From NCBI RefSeq assembly GCF_041381155.1, contig NC_091142.1, forward strand, positions 27,913,963 to 27,977,962: DNA of 64,000 nucleotides, given 5' to 3'. Below the pieces are notes generated by a model that did not search any database, was not told where the DNA came from, and worked only from the letters and a program-made list of their open reading frames with translations. The DNA comes from Argopecten irradians (lineage: Eukaryota; Mollusca; Bivalvia; Pectinida; Pectinidae). Positions 23,449 through 37,900 of the stretch are shown here, piece after piece (positions within the stretch are counted from its first letter, which is position 1; every line of letters begins with the position of its first letter). Made by a program: the position numbers and the translations under genes.

Positions 23449-25609
23449 TTGGAAACAAAATTCAGCAATAGTTTATTTCTTCAAAAGTGCTAAACTATAC
23501 TGTAAACCTATTTCTTTTGTATGTAGTTTGATTTTAGCACTTTCTGTGTTGTCCTTGGAGTGCTTATTCATGTACAGTGCTAAATTCGGTAAAAGGGTAT
23601 TTCCGGTATAAATAGTGCTAATTTATACCACGCTAATAAATCATAATTCACTGATATTCACATTTCCGCTAAAATTTGATTCCACTAAAATAGGTATGTT
23701 CACAGTATTTGGAGATTATTTGAAATACTGATCGTTGAGATTATGAACAACTTTTGGTCTTAAACAGCTTCAAGATTACTTTGCTTTTTGCAAAAAAAGG
23801 ACTGTTTAATAATATAAATTTGTTTGGTTTTGTCACTTTAATATGTCCACTAAATACTCAACAGTAATTCTAAAACAAAGACTTGGAATCAAGAAAGAAC
23901 AAACACTTATCGGTAATATGATTAATGTCACAGTTTATTTCCATGGATACAAAAAGTTATTTGGCATCAATATGATTGTAAAAAGTTAATCTATTAAAAG
24001 CCTCAATATAAGCAGTGTATCACAGATCTTTATATATATCACATTAAGAAAAAAAACTTCACATTGAAATTCTGTAAACCAACTTATGTTTGTGGCAATT
24101 TTATTTTCTGCTTTATATAATTTTGAAATACATGTACAGTCAAACCTGTCTATAAAGATCACCCCAGGGACGGAATAGATTGTTCCTATAGCCAGGTGAT
24201 CCTTACACACAGGTTGTATTGTGTTGGAATTTGTCATTTGGGACCCGAAAAAAGTTTTGTTAATTAATAACCAGGCCCCAATTTCTCAAAACAAACCTGA
24301 CTTAAGTCTTAAGTTTTTATTTAAGTTGCATAAGGAGAAAAACTAATTTGACTTAAATTTACACTTTTGTTTCGAGAAATCGGTACCAGGTGGTCTTTAT
24401 ACAGAGATGGTTGCTAACGAGCAGGTTTTACTTTATTTGACCACATTGCACTGCTGGACGTTTGACCGTAATGTTAAATGGCTAGTGTGAATAAAACGGC
24501 TTCTTAGCTACTTTTAAATCTCATTGTTGTGAGAAATGAGGTAAAAATATCAAGCGAGAATATAAGTTCGCTTGTAGTATTCTGTTGAAATGACTTGAGA
24601 AAATTGCCTCTGAAGGAATTCAGTTTGTAAAGTTCTAAAAATATAATTATACAAGAAAACAAACACAGATGAACTTGTTAAAGTGAACTTGTATAACTAA
24701 AAAAGGTTTGTGTTTAATTCAAAGTATTATATTGGTCTGACAAAGCTTTTAACAAGTAAACTTAATTCATGTGTACTTGGACAGCTCAAAAAGTTACCAT
24801 GGTAACGCCAACCTTGCCTTAACATGGTTAGACTGTTTGTTTTGTTCAGGAAATAACATTTGTATGTCTGTTTGTTACTGTTACATTCTCTATCACAGAA
24901 ACAAAGAATACTACAGATACCAAGAGCTCTGAAAGTCAGTACCTGACCGAATAAACAATTCGAGTGAAAACACAGCCAGTTATGTAAACTTTGATCTGAA
25001 TACACTTGTACAGATGTATATAAGATCATAGTTTCAAGGGAAACAAATTGAACCTTTGCTCAATAACAATCGCACCTTAAAATTTGTTCAATACTGTAGA
25101 ACAAACGACTAATAGATAGAGCAGAACTTACAAGAATGTACGTCTACATTGACTTTACTCATGCAACACACACGTACATAATGGTACGACACAAATTAGG
25201 CCAATATCAAAACATATAGTATTATCACATTGGTTTGTATAAATAGTATCAAGTTAACAATATATAAATATATTAGCTCCGACGTTTATTTCCTTTTCCT
25301 TAAATAAACCCTTTCTATGTTTAAAAGGAGATAGAAACACAATATCTTCAACCTTAACTGTAACTATAGAACATGAAACACAGTGAAGATGTCCAGTCTA
25401 GGAGATAAATGTTAAAATTAATCCACATCCAACTTCATCCTTTGCAGTTCACATGTAACTGGTACATCTTTAGAATTTCTCCTTTGACCAAAAAGAAGTA
25501 ACAAGAAGTAACAAATCACAATTTTCACAAAGATAACTAATCTTCTGTGCTTCTTTTGTACATTGCTGGCACTAACTTTCACTGCTAGAGATTATATTCT
25601 CTGCGAGTG
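23449..25609. other. Spacer between the convergent OXSM and LRRC43 genes
   Basis: Apart from the nested MITE at 24136-24433 and LRRC43-side repeats, I see no coding pattern. The short frames here lack homology or splice support. Confidence 0.5.
24136..24433. mobile_element. TA-type MITE (TIR CAGTCAAACCTG) with a second MITE inside
   Basis: The left end CAGTCAAACCTGTCTATAAA repeats the 17883-18042 family; the right end is decayed. Inside, a 112-bp element (24275-24386) has inverted ends GCCCCAATTTCTC and GTACCGATTTCTC and is flanked by CAG on both sides. It lies in the spacer between the convergent 3' ends of OXSM and LRRC43. Confidence 0.65.
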
Positions 25610-25976
25610 TTTATTTGCACCAGGTGTAACTGCTGTTGTTGTAGTCCCTGGGACAGATAGTTACACTTGTTGTTTGAGCTCTAGGGGTGGTTAGTTACGT
25701 CTGCTGCTGTTTTTAAGTCCCTGGGTATTTATTTACACCTGTTGTTGTTGTTTGAGTCCCTGGGTATTTATTTGCACCTGTTGCTGTTGTTGTTTGAGTC
25801 CCTGGGTATTTAATTACACCTGTTGCTGTTGTTGCTTGGGTCCCTGGGTATTTATTTACACCTGTTGTTTTTTTGAGCTCCTGGGTATTTATTTACTGAG
25901 TCCCTGGGTATTTATTTACACCTGTTATTGTTTGAGTCCCTGGGTATTTATTTACACCTGTTGCTGTTGTTGAAGA
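25610..25976. repeat. About 42-bp minisatellite copying the LRRC43 stop codon and poly(A) signal
   Basis: Plus-strand units contain CTGGGTATTTATTTACACCT and GTTGCTGTTGTTGTTTGAGT. On the gene's strand each carries the end of the poly-Gln tract, GTG TAA, and the overlapping AATAAA. The right-hand copy is the real end of LRRC43; the others lie downstream and are more diverged to the left. Confidence 0.88.
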
Positions 25977-28900
25977 GCTCTGTTTTTCTCCTCTTCGTCC
26001 TTGAGCGAGTCGTGTGCTGTCTTCCAGTGATGAAGTTTGACTGTAATCTCTACCTCAAGGGGTGGAGGAGGGGCTGGTTCATCTCCCTCCTCGTCCACTG
26101 TAGTAGGGGCTCCCTTAGCTCCCTTACCCCCTTTCTTATCGTCTTTACCCCCCTTGGCTGCACTGCTTTTCCTACTCTCTGTCAAGGTGAGAAAATAGTC
26201 GTCATTGATAAGTTGTTTGTCATAGCTTAACTAGAGGCATGGAAATCTCCACAAGGATGAAATTATTGCTAAAAGTTTGGAACACAGCTGCAAAATTTTT
26301 CCACAAACTTTATTTTATGTATGTTAATTTTTCCAGACTTTGTGTAAAATATCGAAGTTTATCTTTCAAAATCAAGAAATTAATACCAGGTCACAGCCCT
26401 GTTCTTATTTTTCATTATTTTGAATTATCAGCCCTTGTAGGTAGGTATATTCATTGTATGGTAATTTGTTTATTAGATTGAGTTAAAAAAAAAAAAACGT
26501 TTTTCACATCTAAATAAATGGATGTGTAATAAGCAATATTTAATGCCAAGGGCAGATAATTCTATGATATATTTGAATTCTTTTTACCTTTCCCTCCCTT
26601 GCCTTCGTCTTTTTTCCTTGGAGAATTCGGTTTCTTCTTGTCATCCTTTTTACCAGCCTGGAGAGAGAAAGAATCTAATTACAATAGACCTACTAGTAAT
26701 CCTTAAACTATGATTACCCAACACCCATCCCCGATACTCCAGGGGTTACTATCACCATCGTTATATCCAACCCTGGACTTGGTTATAGTCAACCTGAAGA
26801 AATATTTCAGGAGAAGAAAAATTACCACTTACAGGCCATCAGAGACATCCGTTGAAGATTACATAGAGCAACACCCAACCTCAGTTTTGCTTATATTACA
26901 TACATGTCTCAACTTTTATTGTTGAACAAAACATTGCATAAGTTAAATTGTAACTGTAAACAATATACTTATCTGATGAGCTATATAATACCCTATGAGT
27001 GAAAATAATCCTGTACTGAAGCCAGGGACATTTTAGATTAATTATAACATTTCATGAGTTCTATATAAATGAAAATTTGTGGTCAAGAGACCTACAATTG
27101 GTGGAGGCCACTTTACATTGTAAATCAGCAGGGTTTGCGTTGAAGCTGTCCCCATATCCTTTTTAAGCATAGAAAATGAAAAAGACCCCACCTTTTTCTG
27201 GAAGCCTTCCAATTATATTAGAGGACCCCATTTTATCCAAGAAAAACCCCATTGATGGAACACCCAGTGTAAACCCTAAAATGTACTTCATACTCTTTGA
27301 TTATAATACCTGGTACAATGACTCTTTGATTAAAGTACAATGCTCATGAAATATTACAATATGGTGTCAAATTTAGTGTTGCTTTGATAGTATTTTAAGA
27401 AAGCTAGAAGTAATATTAATCCAGATATTAGCAGGTATTTTCAACAATCTGATAATTTTCATGCACCCTACACATGTCTGCATGCATACAACAATTTATT
27501 TAGTGCTTTTAAATTATTATTAGAGTCTGTATTGTTTTTAATGTTAGGCTTTTCTTTAAAGGTTTTCATTTATATCAATTAAATGTCCCTATATTTTATT
27601 TTCTGATCAATGAATCTTTGAGTTTGAAATGAATATACAGTGCTAACCAACATCCTTTATAGTAATACCCTGTGTGTAACAAATAGTAGAAAAGCTAGTA
27701 GCAGACTTACTGACCATTCACATCCTTAAAGTGGGATATTAATGATGATATTTTGAAATTAATTGAGTTATTACTTAATCATAGAAATATATTTGTAGCC
27801 TGGTAGAAAAATCACCTACCTACCCTCGGTAAATAAAGTTAACTAGATTCTAAATATCAAACAGGTAAATCTTGCTATCAGGAATTATGAGTATATTTCT
27901 AACCTTTTCCAGAAAGAGTGTGGATTGAAATATTGAATTCATGTATAGCTTTGTCCAATTCTTGTTATTTGAAATAAAACAGAATCTCTTACTTATATCA
28001 TATACATTGGAGCTGTGAAAATCACAGATATATTTAAATCACTTGCCAAAACTGCAAAAAATTTCCTCCAAAAAGCTAGGGAGCCGAAACTTTGGAAAAA
28101 GAGACCTTTTTTGTATACATATTGAAGATATACTGTGCCAAATTCACACAAAAATGATACATCCACACAATAAATGTACAATAATAAAACGTCAGTATAC
28201 TATAATAAGTATACTGACATAAGCAAAGACGTGTCCAGCAAAATCTTCAATACAACTGGTGACATTATATATATTGGCTCGACACTCGGAATGTTTATAA
28301 TGTTGTACAGTATGGTGATCATGCAGTATACAGTCACACAGTAGTCTAAGCTGTTGGTGTTAGCGCCGTATCTAATGGGATTACACAGTTATATAGATCA
28401 TACTTCATCATCACTCATCGATTCATCAATCTCCTCTTCTTCCTCCTCATCTTCCTTTAAAGTGGTAACGCAAAACAGAATCATCACATCTGATACGTAA
28501 AACCAGATAATGGCTTATAGTTTTTTATCATGAGTTTTGTTTGTCATGAATTAATGTAAGATATCTGGAAGCGTATAAAACACTTACCTTGTATTGTTGT
28601 CTAACAATGTATTTCAAATAAAGTTAACCGTGTCATAATTATCATATAAATACAAATCAGAAAGAACTTTTACTACACAAAAAAACTGTAGACAATAATA
28701 ATAGACTTACCGTCGGAATGTTTAGATTTCCCTGGGAGATCTTTTAAGTTCTCCAATATACACATAAAGATTTTAGTACATTGATATGCTTCAAAACTTC
28801 AAAAAAAAATTTCAAACACAAATAATTATTCACATTTCAGAAGTTCCATTGGCTTAAACTGATATTGTAATTAATATACGACTCTAACCATGTTCATATT

Positions 28901-31900
28901 CTATTATCTAGTTACTATAATTCCGATTTGCTTTCAGACTTAATGATTTGTAGGCTGATGAGGTAACCCACCTTTTTGTCTGTGTCGACACTTTTGATAG
29001 TGGACGCTGGTTCAACACCTCCCTGTGTATAGACAGCGGTCATCTGGTACTCTCCCTCCAGAAACTCCTCCAGTGGCTGATGCCACGTGGCCAGGGTGGT
29101 ATAGGTCGGTGGCATACGTTTCATTTCCACCTCTGGCTCCTTCTTCCCTTTTTTCTTTTTGTCATCTTTTCCACCACCTCCCTGATGATGAAAATCTTTT
29201 ATATTAACCAGAAAATTTAGACCAGCTTTCACAAAGTTGTTGCAGAAAGTAGGCCATCACATAAGTGAATAATTCAATTTTGCTTATTACGAGCATTTTC
29301 ATTGGCTTAAAAATTTACTTTATCAGCCCATAAAGGAAAAAATGACGTCACCGTTTGTAACGTTACTTCTGATTGGCTGAGATGGCGGCGTAATAATTTC
29401 ATAGACAAAAGAGTCCCAAAATGAAAACCGTTTTGCGGGGTTTTTTTTAGAGTAAACTCTGATTTTTGTGTTATATCTCCATAACATAAAAAATCTATTC
29501 ATGTTAATCCTTAAAAAAAAAAAATACAATATATGGTATTTATGGTTCAGTCTGTATTCAATAAAAATAAAAATTCAAAGTTAGTGAAATTGAGGCTACA
29601 AAAGGGATAGGGTGCACTTAAGGTTGAATATGGTAATAACTTTTTTTCAATATGATTTAATTTCATTATTTTACAGACTTACAAACAGAAATTCACATGT
29701 GCCCTACTATAATTGTTTATAACATTTCATAAGTGCAATTGTCAGGGATTTCTATTGTCTTGGACAATTTAATTTCATACTTAAATAAGTGGGTTTGCAG
29801 TATACTATACATTACAGATTACATGATACAGTAGCTGTAATATTAAAACAATAACATGTAAACACAAGTTTGATATATTGATCATTTTAGATAAATACTA
29901 TACAGTGGACTAGCAATGATCTGATCTGATTATCCTGAAAACAAATAGAAATGTCTTATTATTGACTATTTAGGTAGCCAGAATTTGGAAATCGACAGTC
30001 AGGAAAATTTGCTATCTGGACATTTAGAATGTCAGAAATACAGATGGTCTAATGTACGCATTATAACTTCAATCGTTTATAGTTTTCATCAAGTTCTTTC
30101 AATATATCTGCAAAACCTTTTATAATATTTTTTTAATTGTGCAACAGCCTGAAAACATGACAATATTCTATGACTTTTTTCATATAAACATCCATTATTA
30201 ACAATTATCTAACTGTTATAATTATCATCTGAAATTGACCTATACAACAATAAGATATAACTTATTATGTAATAATGTATATATTCAGTATTTATAACAC
30301 ATGCACAGAGTAAAAAAATGTAAGTAAAACCAATCACCAAATATCAATATCACATACTGTATACATATATACTTACCTCTCTGCAGCTTCAAGTCAAAAT
30401 ACTTGTAATCTTTAATATAACTCAAGGTGTTTCCACTTTAAATAGATTTACCAGATCTGCCATGATCAATAGAATATTCAACTCGTTACAAGATATTCAG
30501 CAGATCCTTATACAAATGTGATGAATATTATACTCTAATTATTGTATATATACAGTTGATTGATTGATTTATAACTGCAGTCTCCTAAACCTTGTAAATG
30601 ACCTTTGACCCCTGTCTTACTTTAGCTTTGTCATCTTTTTTGTCCTTTTTCTTGTCTTTTTCTTTTTCCTTTTTGGTTGGTGTGCTACACTGTGAATCTT
30701 CTTTAGGGAAACACATCACCTGTAATTAGCAGAATGTTAGCTAGCTCACTCCACACCTTAGCCTCAACGACCTTCACCCTTCACCCTGTTCAGGTCACAG
30801 ATATTCTGTCAATTTATTTACTGTATTTGTCGTAATTAGCTTCCAAGGATCTTAAATGACAAAGGGGGACGCTTATAAGACATCCAAAATGTAACTTGTG
30901 CACAGAAAACCTCTAAAAGGTCAACCATATTTTAACTCATTGCACATGAATCTGTCACTGTATCCATTGAGACACACTACTACGTTGTGATTCATGTGTG
31001 AAAGACTCACAATTTAATGTGATATGATGTTGATGTAATAGGCATTATGTAAAACATTGCTAAACCTATGGGAGTGGGGTGATTATATAATTTCAGCTCC
31101 TTTTTAGTGAAGGGGCCCTTATAGGGAAAGGTGCGCTAATTATGATGAATATGGTAGCCTGTTTCTCAATGAATGCTTAGTAAGTATACATTTTTCTTTA
31201 GCTTCAAGTTTTGATCTGAAAAACTCCTCTTATAGGCTCTATTGGTTGATTATAAACATCGCATGTGAAGAGATATGTGTGTGAACAAATGTATGTTCTA
31301 AATGTGACTTGAACAGGGAATATGGTATTGAAAAGCCAGTAAACAGATAAAATAAGATAAAATTTAATAATTGTTCATAACATTCATCTGCAAATGTCTT
31401 AAAACATTGGACAGGAATGTTTGGAATATTTGAAAATTGGTATAAGGAGCTAAAATCAACCAACTACTGTATAAAAGTTTCAACATCACTTTAAGTAGGA
31501 AAGAATTAAACCCATTTTGAAAAAAATATCACCAAAAGTCCATTGGATTTTTTTAAAAGGATACAATGTACATGCATTTAACTTCTCAGAAAATGCCAAA
31601 AAGATAGAAAATTATTTAGCCTAAATATAAGGATATTTTTAATCTCCTCAAGTAATTCAAATTTTATGTCATCCAGAATTTTAAAAAACCAAAACATTCT
31701 TTCCCTTTAAAATGAACAAAACAACAGATGTTTGTTGATACTAACTAAATGTATAATCTAAAACCAAATCTAGATATAGATCAGCACAGAGGCAGATTAA
31801 TTAATACAAGCAAAATAAGCAACATCTAAAATAAAGAACACATCATATTAATGATCAAACTGTCGTCTGTTAAGCAGTCCAAAACTACCACAGAAAATGT

Positions 31901-34900
31901 CCACCTCTACACCAAAACAACATCACAAAGAGACCATCTACACAAAAAATAAAGCAACAAAATTGTCCACACAACTCCATCACAAAAGTAAAGCGAGATC
32001 TCTGTGGAAACAGAACCTTTTTAGCAGATGATGTTGATTTCTGTGACTGGGAGACGGGAGTGCCCACAGGGGATTGTGGGAAAAGTTCTGTCTGTAAGGT
32101 ACAATACAGAATTCTTTGTTCAACTAGGTACACAATCTGACACAATAAATAACAGTGTCACACAGGAAATGTACATCAAACATGACAAAAGGAAATTCAG
32201 CTGTATCAAAGAGTTACATGGACACACCAACATAGGACTAGGATAATGGAACCAGGGGTTCCAGTAGAGTGAACATCTTTTACATCATCTATATATGACA
32301 TCCCTCATACAAATCTAAATCAAGGTAATACAATATAATTTAATTCTTGTTATAACTCAATTTACATTGGTTGCACTTTGTTGTCTATGAAGCGATGGAC
32401 CAGAAATAAAACATTTTAATGATGTCATCATCATGATCTGACTTACTAAAAAAAAATGAAAAAATAAAACCAAAAATGAAAAAATAAAACCAAAATCAGT
32501 TTCATTATTGGTTGGTCAATGCCAGCAAAAAGTAAAACATTAGACATAAGGTTTTAAGCAATAAATCTTCAAGGGAACACTTTAGTCAAGATTTAAAGAT
32601 AAAACTTTCCTACAGCCAGACACAAAAACGAAAAGTAAATCTGAAAAACAAAACAAATGTATAATATTTAAACAAACTAGCAGACCATGCATGGGATTGG
32701 ATAGCTCACCGTAATTTGTATAAACACAAGTAAAAGTAGTATAACTAATATATGTAAATAAATTGATGAACTACGCTTGAGCGACAGTGAACTTTGGTTA
32801 GCAATGATGCATTAATAAAAAGATTGGTAAAACATTAAAGGCCCACTACCTTTTGGAAACGTTTTTTTTTTTTTTTTTTCAAAATGAAAATTTAAAACAA
32901 GATTGATAATTTTGTAGAATCGCAAACTTATAAGCTTACCATGTAATGCTATAATTTGATATTATTTTCGAAGTGGTGATCGGTAAAGTATTCACGATAA
33001 ACTAATAATATTGGGGACTTTTGAAATAACCACACTTGAACCAAACAAATTGAATTTAATAGACAAACAAAGATAATTTTGACTACTGTAACAAAACACA
33101 AACTCACTTTTACAAGTGAATTCGAGCACACAAAATACTAGAATATTTCTACGGTAAATCTATATAACTGTGAGCCATAATCTATATACAATCTAGGTGA
33201 GCCACACAGCAAAACATGAACCTTTCTGCTGCCAGAGGATTGGAGCGAAGGTCGCGACCCCCGGGAGTTCCGAGAGCTTCGTGACCCTCGGGACGATGCT
33301 GACCCGGGAAAATTAGGGGACTGAACTGGTTCTAGTAAGGTCTGCAAGGTAATTTACCATAAAACACTGACAACACATTACAGTTTTAACTGGTGGAACA
33401 ATACATTTACAATAAGCAGGTGAATTCCACATCATTACAAGTACCGTTGTTTTACAAATATAACCAGCTTACAATAAGCGAGTGAATTTCTATAATTTTA
33501 TTGTTATTATTGATTAACAAAATATGAAAGACATTTACATTGTATATTATAATTTGACTTTGATACACAGAAAATACTGCAGTTTACAATAAGCAAATGA
33601 CATATAATATATCAAGCAACCTGTGAACACAGAAGCTATCAAATTTTACCATAGACAAGCAACACTTTTTACCATATACCGAATAGCCAGTTATTTTTAT
33701 GGGTTGGAAATCTTGCAATTTTAACATAAAAATGCAGAAATTAGATTTTATTAATGAATCAAAATTTCAAAATCTGTCTAATCAGAAGCTAGTACATTAT
33801 CTACTTTTATTAGCTATGGCTTGTTATCAATCAGATTTTTTGACCAAAAACAATGTCCAACAACAAAATTGTGAAATTATCATACCCAAAGAAAATTACT
33901 AGCCATATGGTTATTAATTATAAGGCAAAAAAAAAAGGTCAGTTTAGGGTTACATTGGAGAAAATAAAGTCAGTAGGTCGGGAGGATTTTTTTTTTTTTT
34001 TAGTATCTTTCACTCTAGAATAACGGCCGGAACCGGAAACTGAGATCAAAATTCTGACTTTTAATTTTTTTTTTCGTAGAAAAGTGAGAAAAATAATTAG
34101 AGTCGAGGGTAACAACTTAGGGTCGATCGGGTAACCCTAAACAGACATATTATTTTTTTTTGGCCTAAGCAACAACAAAGTCCCTACTATTCATAGTACA
34201 TCACGTATGTTGTATTTTGTACTTAAATCATTAAACAGGACCCATGTGACTTACCATTTCTTCCACGACAGAAAACTGCATGCCTTGCTTAAAGAAATTA
34301 CGGAGATCGAGAAGTTCATCTCGGACAACAAGCTGTGACGCATCAATCTCCACCTCCTCAGCCCAAGTGGCGCCCCCTAGTTTAATGGCTTCTAGCTGTA
34401 GTTCCTGAGTCTCCTCCTCTGCCTTTTCCTGCTCCTCACACTTCGGCGTGGACGATTTGGCCGGTGACTCCTTCTCCTGTTCCGTAGCTACAAAGTCATA
34501 CAGAAGCAAATTAAAGGGGGGTAATACAGTTCAGCCCCAATAACTCTAGTGACCGAAACCATGGTTTTTAAACTTTAAAATAAATTAGCCTCTGAAATAC
34601 AGACCCTATGACTTACAACCCACAGGCCTTATGATCGTTAACTTACCAGCCGTGTGACCTTATATGTACTCAACCAATTTTTTGAGGCCTCTGAACTACA
34701 AATACCTGTGACCAATTATTAATTTTGACCTATATTTTACTGGCCTAGTTCTGTGAGACAAATAGTTTATTGACCCCTGTGGTGCTGACCTCTCATATAT
34801 ATTCTCTCTCTAAACTATCAATTCAATGTGATCTTCCATCTACTGCCCACTTGACCAATAACCTGTGAACTCTTTCGACCTATAAATTACTGACCGCTCT

Positions 34901-37900
34901 AACCTGTGAACCCTAGCTTTGACCTATAACCTTGATATAATATCCAATCACCTGTCTCTGTGGGATCTCTTGCTATGACAACCTCAGGTTCAGCTGTGAA
35001 GTTAACATTTTTAGCTGCCTCAGCTGGAGTCGAGTTTTCCTCTGGATCATCTGACATAAGAGCACTGATCTGTAATTAGTTGTGAATATAATCATATTAA
35101 CATTTTACAAATACCAGACAGCATACTACCTAATTAATGAAAACACAGACACAAGGTACTGAAGATCTACATGTAGTATATGACATGCTGTAGATACTAA
35201 TATCTAACTATCATGTTATCAGGGCATATTACTATGAAAATATCATATACATGTACATGTACCTAAAGAGTCATGTACCCAAGTCATGTAGGTCATGAAC
35301 AATGTCATGTACCTAAAAACTCATTAGTCGGCGGGACGGTGGGACCATATCAAAACTTGAAATAATGCTACGGTGACATTGAAGAAAAATGTTGCTTTAA
35401 CGATTTAGTATCTAGTACTAAAGACTTAGCTATAATGTTATTAAGACCTAATATCTCAATTAACGACTTTGTTATGTCATTTTTACAACATAGTTTTTAT
35501 TACGACTTAGTTTCCTATTTACAAATTAGCTATGCTTTTATTCTCGAATTAATGTCATCAATACAATGATTAAACATAACAAAAAAAAGAACAATGAAAA
35601 AATGTAAGCAAAAAAAAAAAAAAAGAAAAAAAAGAATGGCAACTAGTATACAGAAAATATTACTCTAATTGTAAAGATAGGATATTGTCAAATTTCAGCA
35701 TCAGCAATATTTCTGCACCTTGTCAGCAAGTCTGCAATATCAATCATTAACACTGAGACGTGCTAAAACTATTGTTTAAAATGTAATCTACATATGTGGG
35801 GACATCAATACTTACATATCCACGACTAGCAGTAATATCTACACCAGCAAATGTTAACGAATTAGACATCATGTTATTGATTAAGATGATGAAAATGTCT
35901 GTCATTGTATGATACAGCTGGGTGATGATGTCAATGACATACCTGACATTGGTGCACATTCCTAATTCTGCCACCACACTTGGTTCTAGGATCATGAAAC
36001 AATCTTATGTCTGTCTTAAGTTTAGACTTAGCCAATCAAAGATGATGTTACAAAAAGGGTGGAGGGATGGTGGTATTGTATCAGGACACCTTAATCACTC
36101 TGCCACTGTGGCTCCTAAAATGATATACATTGACATCCCCGAAACAGCTGATGCACAGATTTATCTATTTACTTTTTTTGTGTTATACGGTCAGTTAAAA
36201 CCAGTGTCAGGTTTTGATGGCAGAGGTAGGGCTGCCAGACTTCATTCAGCCTTATGACCAAGAGTTAGTGACATAACATCAGACACCCTAACCACTTAGC
36301 CACTGTAGTCCAGAGGTGAGGAATTTTTGTACGGTTTGTCTAAGCCTAACCCATAAGTGATTTTTGTGTACGTTGTGTTAGAAGAATTAACCTAACCCAC
36401 TAAGTCGATTTGAACCCTTGTGTAGAGAGAATCTAAACTAACCCACTAAGTCGATTTGAACCCTGTGTAGAGAGAGTCGATTTGACCTAAACCTAACCCA
36501 CTAAGTCGATTTGAACCCCTGTGTAGAGAGAATTTAAACCTCATTGAACCCTGTAAAGAATTAAACCTAACCAAAGTCGATTTGAACCCCTGTGTAGAGA
36601 GAATTTAAACCTAACCCACTAAGTCGATTTGAACCCTGTGTAGAGAGAATTAAACCTAACCCACTAAGTCGATTTGAACCCCTGTGTAGAGAGAATTAAA
36701 CTAACCACTAATCGATTTGAACCCCTGTGTAGAAGAAACCTAACCCACTAAGTCGATTTGAACCCCTGTGTAGAGAGAATTTAAACCTAACCCACTAAGT
36801 CGATTTGAATTGTGAGAGAATTTAAACCTAACCCACTAAGTGATTTGAACCCTGTGTAGAGAGAATTTAAACCTAACCCACTAAGTCGATTTGAACCCTG
36901 TGTGTAGAGAGAATTTAAAACCTAACCCACTAAGTTGATTTGAACCCCTTGTGTAGAGAGAATTTAAACCTAACCCACTAAGTCGATTTGAACCCTTGTG
37001 TAGAGAGAATCTAAACCTAACCCACTAAGTCGATTTGAACCCCTGTGTAGAGAGAATTTAAACCTAACCCACTAAGTCGATTTGAACCCCTGTGTGTAGA
37101 GAGAATTTAAACCTAACCCACTAAGTCGATTTGAACCCCTGTGTAGAGAGAATTTAAACCTAACCCACTAAGTCGATTTGAACCCCTGTGTAGAGAGAAT
37201 TTAAACCTAAACCCACTAAGTCGATTTGAACCCCTGTGTGAGAGAATTAAACCTAACCCACTAAGTCGATGACCCCTGTGTAGAGAGAATTTAAACCTAA
37301 CCCACTAAGTCGATTTGAACCCCTGTGTAGAGAGAATTTAAACCTAACCCACTAAGTCGATTTGAACCCTGTGTAGAGAGAATTTAAACTAACCCACTAA
37401 GTCGATTTGAACCTGTGTGGAGAATTAAACTAACCACTAAGTCGATTTGAACCCCTGTGTAGAGAGAATTTAAACCTAACCCACTAAGTCGATTTGAACC
37501 CCTGTGTAGAGAGAATTTAAACCTAACCCACTAAGTCGATTTGAACCCCTGTGTAGAGAGAATTTAAACCTAACCCACTAAGTCGATTTGAACCCCTGTG
37601 TAGAGAGAATTTAAACCTAACCCACTAAGTCGATTTGAACCCCTGTGTAGAGAGAATTTAAAAACACTAACCCACTAAGTGATTTAAACCCCTGTGTAGA
37701 GAGAATTTAAACCTAACCCACACTATTTGAACCCTGTGTAGAAGATTTGAACCCCTGTGTAGAGAGAATTTAAACCTAACCCACTAAGTCGATTTGAACC
37801 CCTGTGTAGAGAGAATTTAAACCTAACCCACTAAGTCGATTTGAACCTGTGTAGAGAGAATTTAAACCTAACCCACTAAGTCGATTTGAACCCTGTGTAG

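Noticed and set aside
25752-25973. Cys-rich 73-codon plus-strand frame
   Set aside because: Antisense of the repeated LRRC43 poly-Gln/stop region.
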